From Bugula neritina (Eukaryota > Bryozoa > Gymnolaemata > Cheilostomatida > Bugulidae), in the NCBI GenBank assembly GCA_964035545.1, contig OZ037773.1, positions 250,001-310,000 on the forward strand: DNA of 60,000 nt, read 5' to 3'. Under the pieces are notes generated by a model. That model made no database searches, was not told where the DNA came from, and worked only from the letters and a program-made list of their open reading frames with translations. Positions 1 to 11,500 of the stretch are shown one piece after another. Numbering within the stretch: position 1 is the stretch's first letter; every line of letters starts with the position of its first letter. The position numbers were made by a program, and so were the translations under genes.

Positions 1-85
1 TAGCACACAGCCTAGCTTGTATAGCACACAGCGTAACTTGTATAGCACACAGTCTCATTTGTATAGCATACAGCCTTCATCAGGA
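1..85. repeat. 21-bp tandem repeat at left window edge
   Basis: Three and a half copies of a 21-bp unit that starts TAGCACACAG and ends CTTGTA run off the left edge of the window. The array lies upstream of the first visible galectin exon, so it is probably intronic. Confidence 0.8.
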
Positions 86-228
86 AATATAATCCAATAA
101 ACATATTTTAATGGTCCCATGACTTTTATCTTTCTAATCATTACATCTCTTTATATATGTGACATTATCTATATAATAAATTAGTGCTACTTTATACACA
201 GCTGTTACGGTAGGTTTTATATTTGTAG

Positions 229-1802
229 CCTATGCCAGTGAATATTCCGGTAGCTGGTGGCATGCATCCTGGTAAGATGATCAGGATCAGTGGCCAACCG
301 TCGTACAACCCAAGCAGGTTCGGGAGAATACACCATGCTGTTATATACTTTGATTACCAACAGCTTTAATGATCGTTTCTATGAAGTGAATACTTGAATC
401 TATATGGTATGAGCCAATTTCTTCTCACCTTGACCTATATGTTTCAGATTCAATGTCAACTTAGTTCAAGGTCGTGGTTTCCATAGCAACGCAGATATTG
501 GCCTCCATTGTGATGTTAGGTAAGCAGATTTTATGTGTATATATATAAAATTTACTAGGTGGCATGGTGGCCGGTTTTTTTTCTGATTACCGTAGTTAGA
601 TTGCTAGACTCTGGTCCTTCTTACGGCTGATGTCTAAACACTGATAGAATATCTCACAAGTAATTATACCTAAGGCTTCATTTGATTTAAACTGTTTCTC
701 TCGACAAAGGCACATTATTTCAGTTGCTGCCTGTTGCTGGTTTGTCTTCTAGCTAGTAGCTACAAACCCAGAATGTTGACTTGAAGCGCTCTTCATTATA
801 AGATCTACGATATTTAGTGCAAAACAAGACATTCTATAAACGAAAAAGAGGAACTCTACTCTACCTTCATATGACATGAATAGTAAAGTTGGTATAAGCT
901 GGTGAAGAGTTAGTTGTATCGTGAACTATGTTAGTGCAAATTAAACTATTCGGTATATCATCGAAATATAAAAAATTCCATTACTAGAAAATTCTAAAAT
1001 GGTGGTTCACAGAAAGCAATTAAACACACATTTTATTGCAAATATTTTTTAGCAAAAACAGATTCTGGGACAACAAAATTTAATTAATATATAATTAGTC
1101 GAACTACTATAACGGCCCCATCTTTTGTCTTGTCATAATTCGATTATGTTGCTCTAGTCTTATCTTTTAAAGATGTTGTTACCAAAAATTGAATAGTCCC
1201 ACCTCGGAGCTGAATCTGTGTGGCGACTCATACAAACTATTTTTAGATTCAACTACGGACAATCCCGTAACGTGGTTGTGAGAACACACCGTCAACATGG
1301 CGGATATGGCCCAGAAGAGAAACATGGTAGCTATTTCCCTTTTGTACCAGGACAACCGTTTGAACTACTGATAAGAGCTGAGCACGACAAGTATATGGTA
1401 GGTCTAACAATCTATTTACTCGCTCACAGCATTTACTTGTAGTGTAGGTGTGTAAAATATGTCAGAACAGTACTAACATGGTGGTACCTTGTTATCTTCT
1501 CTACTTTCATTACTTAGTGTCTGATTTTTAGTGTTTCATACTTTTTATAAAATGGAATCGCAAACAAGTGCAAAAATATTACAAGACTTATATAAATATT
1601 TATAAATAATTAGTATTAATTATTATTATTTGTATTACCGAGACTACATAACAATATGTATTGTATACTCTTTATATTCTTTCAGATTGCTGTGAATAAT
1701 CAGCACATGTTTGAGTTCCATCACAGAATGCATCCCATGAACAGATTTGACCATCTTTACATTGAAGGAGATGTTAATATCAGTATGATACAGTTCCAGT
1801 GA
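229..1802 (+). CDS. Galectin, carbohydrate-recognition domain (5' end not visible)
   Basis: Four exons join in frame: 229-317, 448-519, 1247-1397 and 1686-1802 (stop TGA 1800-1802). All have AG/GT borders and together encode 142 residues. The product reads as one complete galectin beta-sandwich domain, including FNVNLVQG, DIGLHCDVRFN, FVPGQPFELLI, IAVNNQHMFEFHHR and HLYIEGDVNI. Galectins are cytosolic or secreted beta-galactoside-binding lectins. The usual sugar-binding residues are only partly kept: HxNPR reads HCDVR, the VxN asparagine is Thr, and WGxExR reads YGPEEK. Ligand preference may therefore differ from lactose. No start codon is evident before 229, so an upstream exon, or another domain of a tandem galectin, lies in or beyond the first 228 bases. 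The first visible codon is CCT with unknown upstream phase. The family assignment is secure; gene identity within the family is not. Confidence 0.88.
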
Positions 1803-2050
1803 TTGGCTTCTTCGAATGTAACTTTCAATGAGATTTGTTGTCGGTGTTTGTTTTGCATTTAGCGTTTCACATTTGAATTGCTGTATGTCAAACAGACTAC
1901 TAACCACTAAATTTAATGTAGCAGTAAATTCCGTTTATCTATTGACAACCAAAGTCCACGCTCCATGTCTAGTTTTCATTTAGATTTGTGATTGTCATGC
2001 TTTTCTTTTCAATCTTTTCCGCAATATTTATTATCTTTTTAATGAGAGCA

Positions 2051-2056
2051 AATAAA
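2051..2056 (+). terminator. Probable polyadenylation signal of the galectin gene
   Basis: AATAAA lies about 250 bases after the galectin stop codon, on the same strand and in AT-rich 3' flanking DNA. Confidence 0.5.
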
Positions 2057-4225
2057 ATGGAGCGGTTAATCTTGCAATACGTAACATAATATTCCATGTG
2101 CTCTAGACTCTAGACTCATACTTTTAGTAACAATCTATGTTATTGCCGTCCACTACTCACACACATTTGAGCAAAAACATTGTATAATGCTGCAGTAATT
2201 GGACTAATTCATTTAGTTAATTTCTAGGAAAGTTGTGAAATGTTAGTGATTTCTTGTAAACGCTGTTCCTTGTGGTTAAACTGGGTAATGACTAAAGTTT
2301 TTCTAGTTCTTGTATTGGCAGGTTTATTATAGCCCTTTTATTCACTATTAACAAATATGAACACTGTGCAAGCCTTTCGTACTATGGCTTCTACATTATT
2401 TAGTCTTTGTTCTGAGGTTATGATTGTCATAACTTTATAATCAAAACTGAAAGACCACACATTTGTAGTGGAGTTTCAACTAAGTTGAAGTTATCTGCTA
2501 TTACTATTAGCCTACATATATAGGAAGAGAGCGCAACTCTATCTAAGTATTCTAGTTGCATTCACATAAATATAATGTAAATTTGGCCTCCATAATGCAA
2601 TTAGTATAAAAGAAAGCATGTGTGTAAAGAGTAGTGAGAAGAGAAAACAGTTGGATGAAGAATAGAGATATTGAGAGGCTGCGAGTGAACTGTTGAGTAT
2701 ATATAGATCTGCGTGTACGGACACAACATCATGTGTTGGGGTGTGTTGGTGAGTGCTAGCACAGAATCCTAGACTGTGGACCACCACCAGACTAATACCC
2801 TGACCCAGAGACCTAATTTCCACCTATACAGATTGATAGGAGCTGGAGCTACCTTGCCAGCCGAGCAACACATACTACGACCATTGAGTTAACCTGGCAG
2901 CTACAACATATAATATTATATAGACAGTTCACAAAATAGCAGATTTCTGTTTCAACAACATGAATGGAGAAGAGCATGAAATCAAAAATTTCGCTATACA
3001 CTGATTAGCTCATTTTATTCAAAATAAGCTCCTAGGTATAAACAAGTGAGCTGTATTGGGAGAAATAGATATTATATTTGCTCTATCCACAAATATTACC
3101 TGGCAGGAGAAAATCATTTAAGTATACAAAGGAAAATCTTAGGAAATTAAAAGCATGTCAAAATTTGAATCTGAAGAGCGACTCAAATTTTACAGCCATT
3201 ATAGCTAAATGTTGGTTATAATTTCACTGTACCTACCTATCCAATACATAATTATTGCTAATATGAAGTCATCAGAAAATATATTGATATCACCATTAAA
3301 AAATAGACATGTTGGTTGCAGAATAGTAACCTCGTTCACAATATGTTGATGCAGACGTTGTAATGTATCACATGTAATAAATTGATTACTATAAAGACAT
3401 CCAAATTAGTAACTATAACACTTTTGCTCCTATTAATTAGAACCCGAGACCTCTAGCTTACAAGCAGGTTGGTAAGCTAACCAGTACACCACTGAGTAAA
3501 CTCAACACAATAGTAAGCAAATTTTAGGGAATTATATTGTTTTAAAAGGTTTGTTTCTACATAATAACTTAGGTATGAATTAAAGAGTTTTATAATATGA
3601 AATATGCAGAAAAGTACAATTCAACTTCATATAATATGGTGTGTTTTGAAGAAAATATACTATCTGACTAGGACAATAAAAAGGCTTTTTTTGGTAATAT
3701 ACCAAGCAACTGTAGAAACTACCGAAAACGAGCCGCTGCAACATACATTGGCCTGAGTGATGAGTAACTAACAAAAACATTAAACACATTTTAAGTTAGA
3801 AAATATTAAGGAAAGCGAAACCATACAACACAATTACCAAAAGGTGTAATTCATGCCTATGGGAATGTTTCTTTATTTTTCACAAACCTAACATGTGTAC
3901 TTTAAACAAGCGAAACGAGCTGTTGTCAACCTGCCGACACTCAAAAAAATTCTTACTGTGCAACCACAAAACCTAGAAACTCTGTAGCCTATTTATATTT
4001 TATGTACGCTATAGTAAATAATATCCAGATACCTATAAAGTACAATCACCCAACAAAAACTTCATGCATCTGCTATAAATTGTGTTTTTACATTATGTGT
4101 TGCTTTTATATATTTAATTACACTTACAAACCTATATAACAACAAAGCCACTGCTATGTTTGCATTACGTTTTACGTTATGTTCAGCATGTTGATTTTCT
4201 TAATGTAAAAATTTAAATCCATCAA
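2057..4225. other. Intergenic stretch without a recognised gene
   Basis: AT-rich DNA between the galectin gene and the ribozyme-bearing repeat. The stretch at 2540-2880 is somewhat more GC-rich and has a TATAAAAG at about 2604. It may be an old transposon, but no coding domain or matching repeat copy is visible here. The only identifiable part is the degenerate tRNA-like segment at 3431-3507. Confidence 0.5.
3431..3507 (-). mobile_element. Degenerate tRNA-derived SINE head
   Basis: Read on the minus strand, the segment has the layout of a tRNA gene: a GTGGTGTACTGGTTAG A-box region, the palindromic GCTTACCAACCTGCTTGTAAGC middle, and a GGGTTCTAATT B-box remnant. Both boxes deviate from the pol III consensus and no CCA-ready acceptor stem is seen. 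A SINE relic fits better than a working tRNA gene. Confidence 0.4.
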
Positions 4226-4276
4226 TATTGTGCCTGAGGAGTGCCGAAGAGGCATGAAACTACTAGTAGCACAATA
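4226..4276 (+). ncRNA. Type I hammerhead ribozyme
   Basis: All parts of a minimal hammerhead are present in order. Stem I is TATTGTGC (4226-4233) pairing perfectly with GCACAATA (4269-4276). The core CTGAGGA (4234-4240) matches CUGANGA. Stem II is GTGCC/GGCAT around loop GAAGA, with one G-U closing pair that could be a decayed CpG. GAA (4256-4258) completes the core. Stem III is ACT/AGT (4259-4261 and 4265-4267) with a 3-nt loop, and the predicted cleavage is after A4268. Hammerheads of this open-stem-I form are known from Penelope-like elements and retrozymes, so this is probably the end of such an element. Sequence continues into (TA)n and a palindrome on the 3' side. Confidence 0.75.
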
Positions 4277-4313
4277 AAACATCCAATTAAATTGCTCTTT
4301 TCTTCAATAATAT

Positions 4314-4350
4314 ATATATATATAATATATATATATAATATATATATATA
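4314..4350. repeat. (TA)n microsatellite between ribozyme and palindrome
   Basis: Interrupted TA dinucleotide runs (ATATATATAATATATA pattern) fill this interval immediately left of the palindrome. Confidence 0.85.
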
Positions 4351-4556
4351 TATAAATAGGTATACGAGAAACATTGTTATTTATTACTTTATTAGGTAAA
4401 GTAATTACACTGATATTTCGGGTACCACTGTACCCATCTTCAGAGTAGCAATGAATTGCTACTCTGAAGATGGGTACAGTGGTACCCGAAATATCAGTGT
4501 AATTACTTTACCTAATAAAGTAATAAATAACAATGTTTCTCGTATACCTATTTATA
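4351..4556. repeat. 206-bp near-perfect palindrome (inverted transposon ends)
   Basis: The 102-bp left arm (4351-4452) is the exact reverse complement of the right arm (4455-4556), with only GA between them. Each arm contains CTGAAGA, a GGGTAC/GTACCC hairpin, then GAAATATC, which resembles a hammerhead core with one extra U between the core and stem II. Two identical element ends fused head to head, flanked on both sides by (TA)n, would give this structure. It may belong to the same Penelope-like or foldback element as the neighbouring ribozyme. Confidence 0.85.
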
Positions 4557-4585
4557 ATCAAATTGCTAGCTCGTAAAGATATATT

Positions 4586-4587
<2 letters not shown>

Positions 4588-4656
<69 letters not shown>
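4588..4656. repeat. (TA)n microsatellite
   Basis: A nearly uninterrupted TA dinucleotide run lies immediately right of the palindrome. Confidence 0.9.
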
Positions 4657-4663
<7 letters not shown>

Positions 4664-5562
4664 ATAAATTGAATGGGTAGCGCAGAATATACTATTGAGG
4701 AGTGAGGACTAAGCAAATAACCATTCATAATAATTATAGATTGATAAAAATTACTACAGATAAAATTATATCCTATAGAGTTATCTTTCTCTGTGCAGGT
4801 ACCGCTGCATGGATAAAAATGTATGCAACATAATTATTATAGAGTTTGCTTTCTCTGTGCAGGTATTACTGCATGGAAGCAACACCGACTCGGAATGACT
4901 AGAAGCACAGTATTCGTATACACATCGTCTTTACCACTGAACTGAAACTATAACTATAATTATAGTTCAATGGTCTTTACCACTGAGCTTATCGAGTTCA
5001 TTGGCCTTTACTCCAAATTAGGAAACGTTGGCTTTATGCAACCCCCAATTCAGTGCTGTTTCTAGTCACTATCAATAATCGCAAATTTTACTTTCTGCTC
5101 TTCAATATTTTTCAACCCGTTTTACGTTCTCACGTGAGTTCTCCTGTCACTGAACAAAGATTGTTGCCGCTAAACCTTTTGAAGTTAAAAAGGCGGGTCA
5201 AATAAAACTAAAAGTATCTCAAGGAACAAAGTGAAAGCTTTTGATTACGATCGCAGTGGCTCTAGCTGTTGATAACATAGCAATTACTGTAGCTCACACC
5301 ATGACATAATGATGATAATTCAATGGCTCACACACTCACAGGTGTCAATGGACGTAACACGTGTGTAAATGTAATCATCTTAGATTTTAACATTAGTAGT
5401 AGTACAACTACTAGCATTAGCAGTACCACCAGTACTAGTAGTAGTAGTCCTAGAGTCTAGACCGAGACTGAATGTAAACAAATTGAAATAGAATTTGATA
5501 TTTGATTTTTTCATCAATTTTATAAAATTAAATATATAATTATGATATAGTAATTTATAATC

Positions 5563-8500
5563 ATGAAACTAAAGAAATTGTACAGAGATGAGTATCGAGA
5601 TGTAGTAGATTCAATTACCTCTTTCAAGGAGTTACCGTTGGTCATGGATCATCTAAAACAAAACTTTTCACAGTAAGTATTCTGTTAAATATTGAACTGT
5701 TGTATTTTTAATTTTTCTAGTTCTATAGAGTTGGTGTTACTTTTGCTTTAGCACAGAACCCCTGAAAGTGAAAACTTAAAAATACTAAGGAAACTGTAAA
5801 CGTTTCCGTTTTAATTTTATTGTTAATTAATATTTTCACCACTACAAATATAATTAACATTATAAGTATAACTTTCGTTTATAAAATTAAGTAATTTAGT
5901 ATTAGAATGAAACTAGTCACTACAATAAATATAATACCCATACTGAAAGTAACTATAATAATAAGCCTATGGCCGAGTTAGTAATATGAATATTGAATAT
6001 GAATATCTGAATATGAATATGGGTTGGATTCAGTCAAAACAATTCCATTAGTAAATTACTACATTTTAGTTTATGTTGATAGTATTAATTGAATCAGATA
6101 AGTCTATTGAACATAACTATAATTTTTGTTGTCAATTGACCATTCAAACTTGGTAGCTCAATTTGAAAATGGCATTTATGCACTATGGTTATGCTGAGCT
6201 TTTACTTTTAGGTTTGAACTTGACATTGATGAATGAAGTAAGGAGTAATGATAGCTATAATAATAATAATTTCTGGTGTGCTTATAATTGGATTACATTT
6301 ATTCCTTGAGTATTTAATGATTCACTATTTATTATTTTATGAATTTCATTATGATTGTCTTGGAGCTTCTTAAACTAAAATTGCTCCGACTGTGTAATAC
6401 TGACTTTATTAGAAATATAATATTGTTGTAGTTTTATGCACTACTCAAGTGGGGTATTATTGTATACAAGAATTACTGCTGCATGTATTACTACGAGATT
6501 GCGAGAGAAGTTGAAGTAGTTGACATTTATAACAGATTTATGTCTAATTAGCCTAAGTACAAAGAAAATTATCAATGATCATAAAAGTACACATATGGAA
6601 CAGTTACGCAATATTATCCTAGTCTACATGACAGGTATTCTCCAACTGCGACTGGGCCCTGGGAGGGTTGGCTCTGATTGGCCGGTGGGGGTTCTGGTGG
6701 TGCTACCATATGGAGTTATAATCTCTTGGAACTTTTATAATGACTTTCATAATATAATACAATGTCACGACTTCTACTGCAGGTAGCCTACTTATACATG
6801 GGAGGTTTGGGGGTAGGCCTATACCTCCCACAGCCACTACAATATTCATATTGACATTACATATATACCCAAGCATCACATTTAAGTTTGATGATTACAT
6901 TATTGCTATTACTATCACAACCCTTGTAGTTGAGTAATGAAACTATGGTCATCCGTATATCTGAAATCATCATGGGAGGAGAAACAGTTAATTTTGGCAT
7001 TTTTAACTTTGTGTTGTAATATGTGGTTAGACACAAAAGTTTAGAGTGAGATGAAGATTTATATGTTGGATTTCAACTGCTTGTATGCTATTCTCAAGAC
7101 TTTGGTTTGAATTTCTGTAGTATCAATGAAAAGACGCTATGGAGCATTCACAATACAAGCTATAAAAACAGGATGAAAAAAAGAACCCCATTATTAAAGT
7201 CAGAATCAGCTTTCATCCATGAAATCTATATTCCGTAAGTAGTACCTCTTTTCTCATAATAAACACTCAGCACACCTGCAACAAGTGGCTTTATGTGTTT
7301 CAATTTCTATGGCTTAAATTTTGTCAGGTTATAAGGGCAAAGCCATTTGCAAAATCAAAATTACTTAATAAATACTTCTGCGGTGCAGCAATACAACTTC
7401 CAGGGTCTACGTGCCCTTGTAGCAAAGTAAATTGTTAAATACATTCATCAGGAGGTAATGGTTATCAGGAAATCTTTAAAAAAAGTGTAAAATTTAAAGT
7501 TTTAAATGTAATCAATAAAGTATGGATCCCTTTAGCTAATCTATATATTCTTGTCATGATTACACATAAAAACTGCAGCAAATGATGTTTATCAGTGTGA
7601 AACTTTAAACTGTTTTTATAGGTACTGTGAACAAGCGGCCAAAGATTGCACGACTTTGCTGCGAATATCACAGCAGGTATAAGACTATATAATACCAAAC
7701 TAGTGACAAGTAATATTATATATTGCTAAAAGATATGACAGATAATATTTTATATGCTACTGAACTATATGGTGCTAGAATTCTACAACTGGTTTCTGTG
7801 CCTACCCCTGTCATTGCTGAGTTTGTGCTCTGCAGGTGGACATTTCCCCAGCTCTGGTTGCTAAGCGACTGCTTGAATACATGCTGACCACCCAGTCAGT
7901 AACCACTCAGTCAGTATCCACTCAGTCAGTATCCACTCAGTCAGTATCCACTCAGTCAGTATCCACCCAGTCAGTATCCACTCAGCCCGTATCCACTCAT
8001 CCAGTATCCACCCAGCCAGTATCCACTCATCCAGTATTCACTCAGCCAGTATCCACTCAGTCAGTATCCACCCAGCCAGTAGCCACTCATCCAGTATCCA
8101 CTCAGTCAGTATCCACCCAGTCAGTAACCACTCAGTCAGTATCCACTCAGTCAGTGTCCACTCAGTCAGTATCCACTCAGCCAGTAACCACTCAGTCAGT
8201 ATCCACTCGTCTGACTTCTACCAGTCAACTTCTGCACCACCCAGACTTCACTGACTGCACAAAAAGTGCTGAACTGCCTGGAACTTCTGCAGTCCAGCAA
8301 GAGACGTGTGAAGTCAACACCGCACCTATTAGCTCATTTCCTGTGACCGCAGAGAAAGAGTTTGACCTGCCAAATGCTACACCATTTCACTCAGTACATC
8401 CAATGGTTGATGGTGTACAGGGTGAAGGTCAAAGGGTTGATGGAAGCTCAGTGTCTTCTTTATGTCTTCTGAACCAGTATCTGTTACTTAATCAGGTTTG

Positions 8501-11500
8501 TTTGTAGACTATTTCTCAACATGTCAGTTTTGTTGTTAAGTTTTACATCTATATATAAGCATTACCACAGTTACATTTGTCACCATGCCAATGGACTGAG
8601 TATATAAGACATATAACTATCATCCAGTAAACTGAAGTTACTTCTTGTAGCCAGGGATCTTGTTTGGTCACAATAGATCTGCCTCAACCTTCCAGTCCCT
8701 CTCAACAAGTGCATACATTTTCTTTGTTTATTGAAACTCTACTATGTCTATTTCGTCATACAGATGACTGCTAGTTGGGAGGTGGGGCTAGCATCTACAC
8801 AGTTGTTATTCACTGCTCAGCTCTCCGTCTATACTGGCAAGCATTGCCAGAAGTTTGAAGGTGTGTTTATTCTATTGGTTTATACTCTCTATATACTCTC
8901 TCTATAAAGTCGTATTTTCTCTCTATACTCTCTCTATATATATACTCTCTATACTTTTGTATACTCTCTCTATACTTTCTCTATATACTCTTTCTATATA
9001 CTCTCTCTCTATATACTCTCTCTATATACTCTCTCTATATACTCTCTCTATATACTCTCTCTCTATATACTCTCTCTATATATACTCTCTCTATATATAC
9101 TCTCTCTATATACACTCTCTATATACTCTCTCTATATACTCTCTCTCTATATACTCTCTCTATACACTCTCTATTTACTCTCTCTATATACTCTCTCTCT
9201 ATATACTCTCTCTATATACTCTCTCTATATACTCTCTCTATATACTCTCTCTATATACTCTCTCTATATACTCTCTCTATATACTCTCTCTATATACTCT
9301 CTCTCTATATACTTTCTCTATATACTCTCTCTATATACTCTCTCTATACACTCTCTCCCCATATACTCTCTCTCTCTATATACTCTCTATATATACTCTC
9401 TCTCTATACACTCTCTCTATATACACACTCTCTCTATATACTCTCTCTATATACTCTCTATATATACTCTCTCTATATATACTTTCTATATATATACTCT
9501 CTCTATATACTCTCTCTATATACTCTCTCTATATACTCTCTCTATATACTCTCTCTATATACTCTCTCTATATACTCTCTCTCTATATACTTTCTCTATA
9601 TACTCTCTCTATATACTCTCTCTATATACTCTCTCCCCATATACTCTCTCTCTCTATATACTCTCTATATATACTCTCTCTCTATACACTCTCTCTATAT
9701 ACACACTCTCTCTATATACTCTCTCTATATACTCTCTCTATATACTCTCTCTATATACTCTCTCTATATACTCTCTCTCTATATACTTTCTCTATATACT
9801 CTCTCTATATACTCTCTCTATACACTCTCTATATATACTCTCTCTATATACTCTCTCTATACACTCTCTATATACTCTCTATATATACTCTCTCTATATA
9901 TACTTTCTATATATATACTCTCTCTATATACTCTCTATATACTCTCTCTATATATACTCTCTATATACACACTCTCTCTATATACTCTCCCTATATACTC
10001 TCTCTATATACTCTCTATATATATACTCTCTCTATATACTCTCTCTATATACTCTCTCTCTATATACTCTCTCTATATACTCTCTCTCTATATACTCTCC
10101 CTATATACTCTCTATATATACTCTCTCTATATACTCTCTCTCTATACTCTCTCTATATACTCTCTATATATACTCTCTCTATATACTCTCTCTCTATATA
10201 CTCTCTCTATATATACTCTCTCTATATACTCCCTCTATATACTCTCTCTATATACTCTCTCTATATACTCTCTCTATATATACTCTCTCCATATACTCTC
10301 TCTCTATATACTCTCTCTATATACTCTCTCTCTATATACTCTCCCTATATACTCTCTATATATACTCTCTCTATATACTCTCTCTCTCTATACTCTCTCT
10401 ATATACTCTCTATATATACTCTCTCTATATACTCTCTCTCTATATACTCTCTCTATATATACTCTCTCTATATACTCCCTCTATATACTCTCTCTATATA
10501 CTCTCTCTATATACTCTCTCTATATATACTCTCTCTATATACTCTCTCTATATACTCTCTCTATATACTCTCTCTCTATATACTTTCTCTATATACTCTC
10601 TCTATATACTCTCTCTATATACTCTCTCTCTATATACTTTCTCTATATACTCTCCCTATATACTCTCTATATATACTCTCTCTATATACTCTCTCTCTCT
10701 ATACTCTCTCTATATACTCTCTCTCTATATACTCTCTCTATATATACTCTCTCTATATACTCCCTCTATATACTCTCTCTATATACTCTCTCTATATACT
10801 CTCTCTATATACTCTCTCTATATACTCTCTCTAAATACTCTCTCTATATACTCTCTCTATATATACTCTCTATATACTCTCTCTATATACTCTCTCTATA
10901 TATACTCTCTCTATATACTCTCTCTATATACTCACTCTCTATATACTCTCTCTATATACTCTCTCTATATACTCTCTCTATATACTCTCTCTATATACTC
11001 TCTCTATATACTCTCTCCCTATATACTCTCTATATATACTCTCTCTATATACTCTCTCTCTATATACTCTCTCTATATATACTCTCTCTATATACTCTCT
11101 CTATATACTCACTCTATATACTCTCTCCATATACTCTCTCTATATACTCTCTCTATATACTCTCTCTATATACTCTCTCTATATACTCTCTCTATATACT
11201 CTGTCTATACACTCTCCCTATATACTCTCTATATATACTTTCTATATATATACTCTCTCTATATACTCTCTATATATACTCTCTCTATATATACTCTCTC
11301 TATATATACTTTCTATATATATACTCTCTCTATATACTCTCTATATACTCTCTCTATATATACTCTCTATATATATACTCTCTCTATATACTCTCTATAT
11401 ACTCTCTATATATACTCTCTATATATATACTCTCTCTATATACTCTCTCTATATACTCTCTCTATATATATACTCTTGTATACTTTTTATACTCTTGTAT

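Noticed and set aside
4464-4495. Functional hammerhead in the palindrome arms
   Set aside because: Core order is right, but there is an extra U between the core and stem II and only a 3-4 bp stem I. Kept only as hammerhead-like.
8855-10834. 659-codon open frame rich in Ser/Leu/Tyr/Ile
   Set aside because: It is the 13-bp intronic array read through; no stop arises because the unit lacks one in that frame. It lies between two CDIN1 exons whose phases match.
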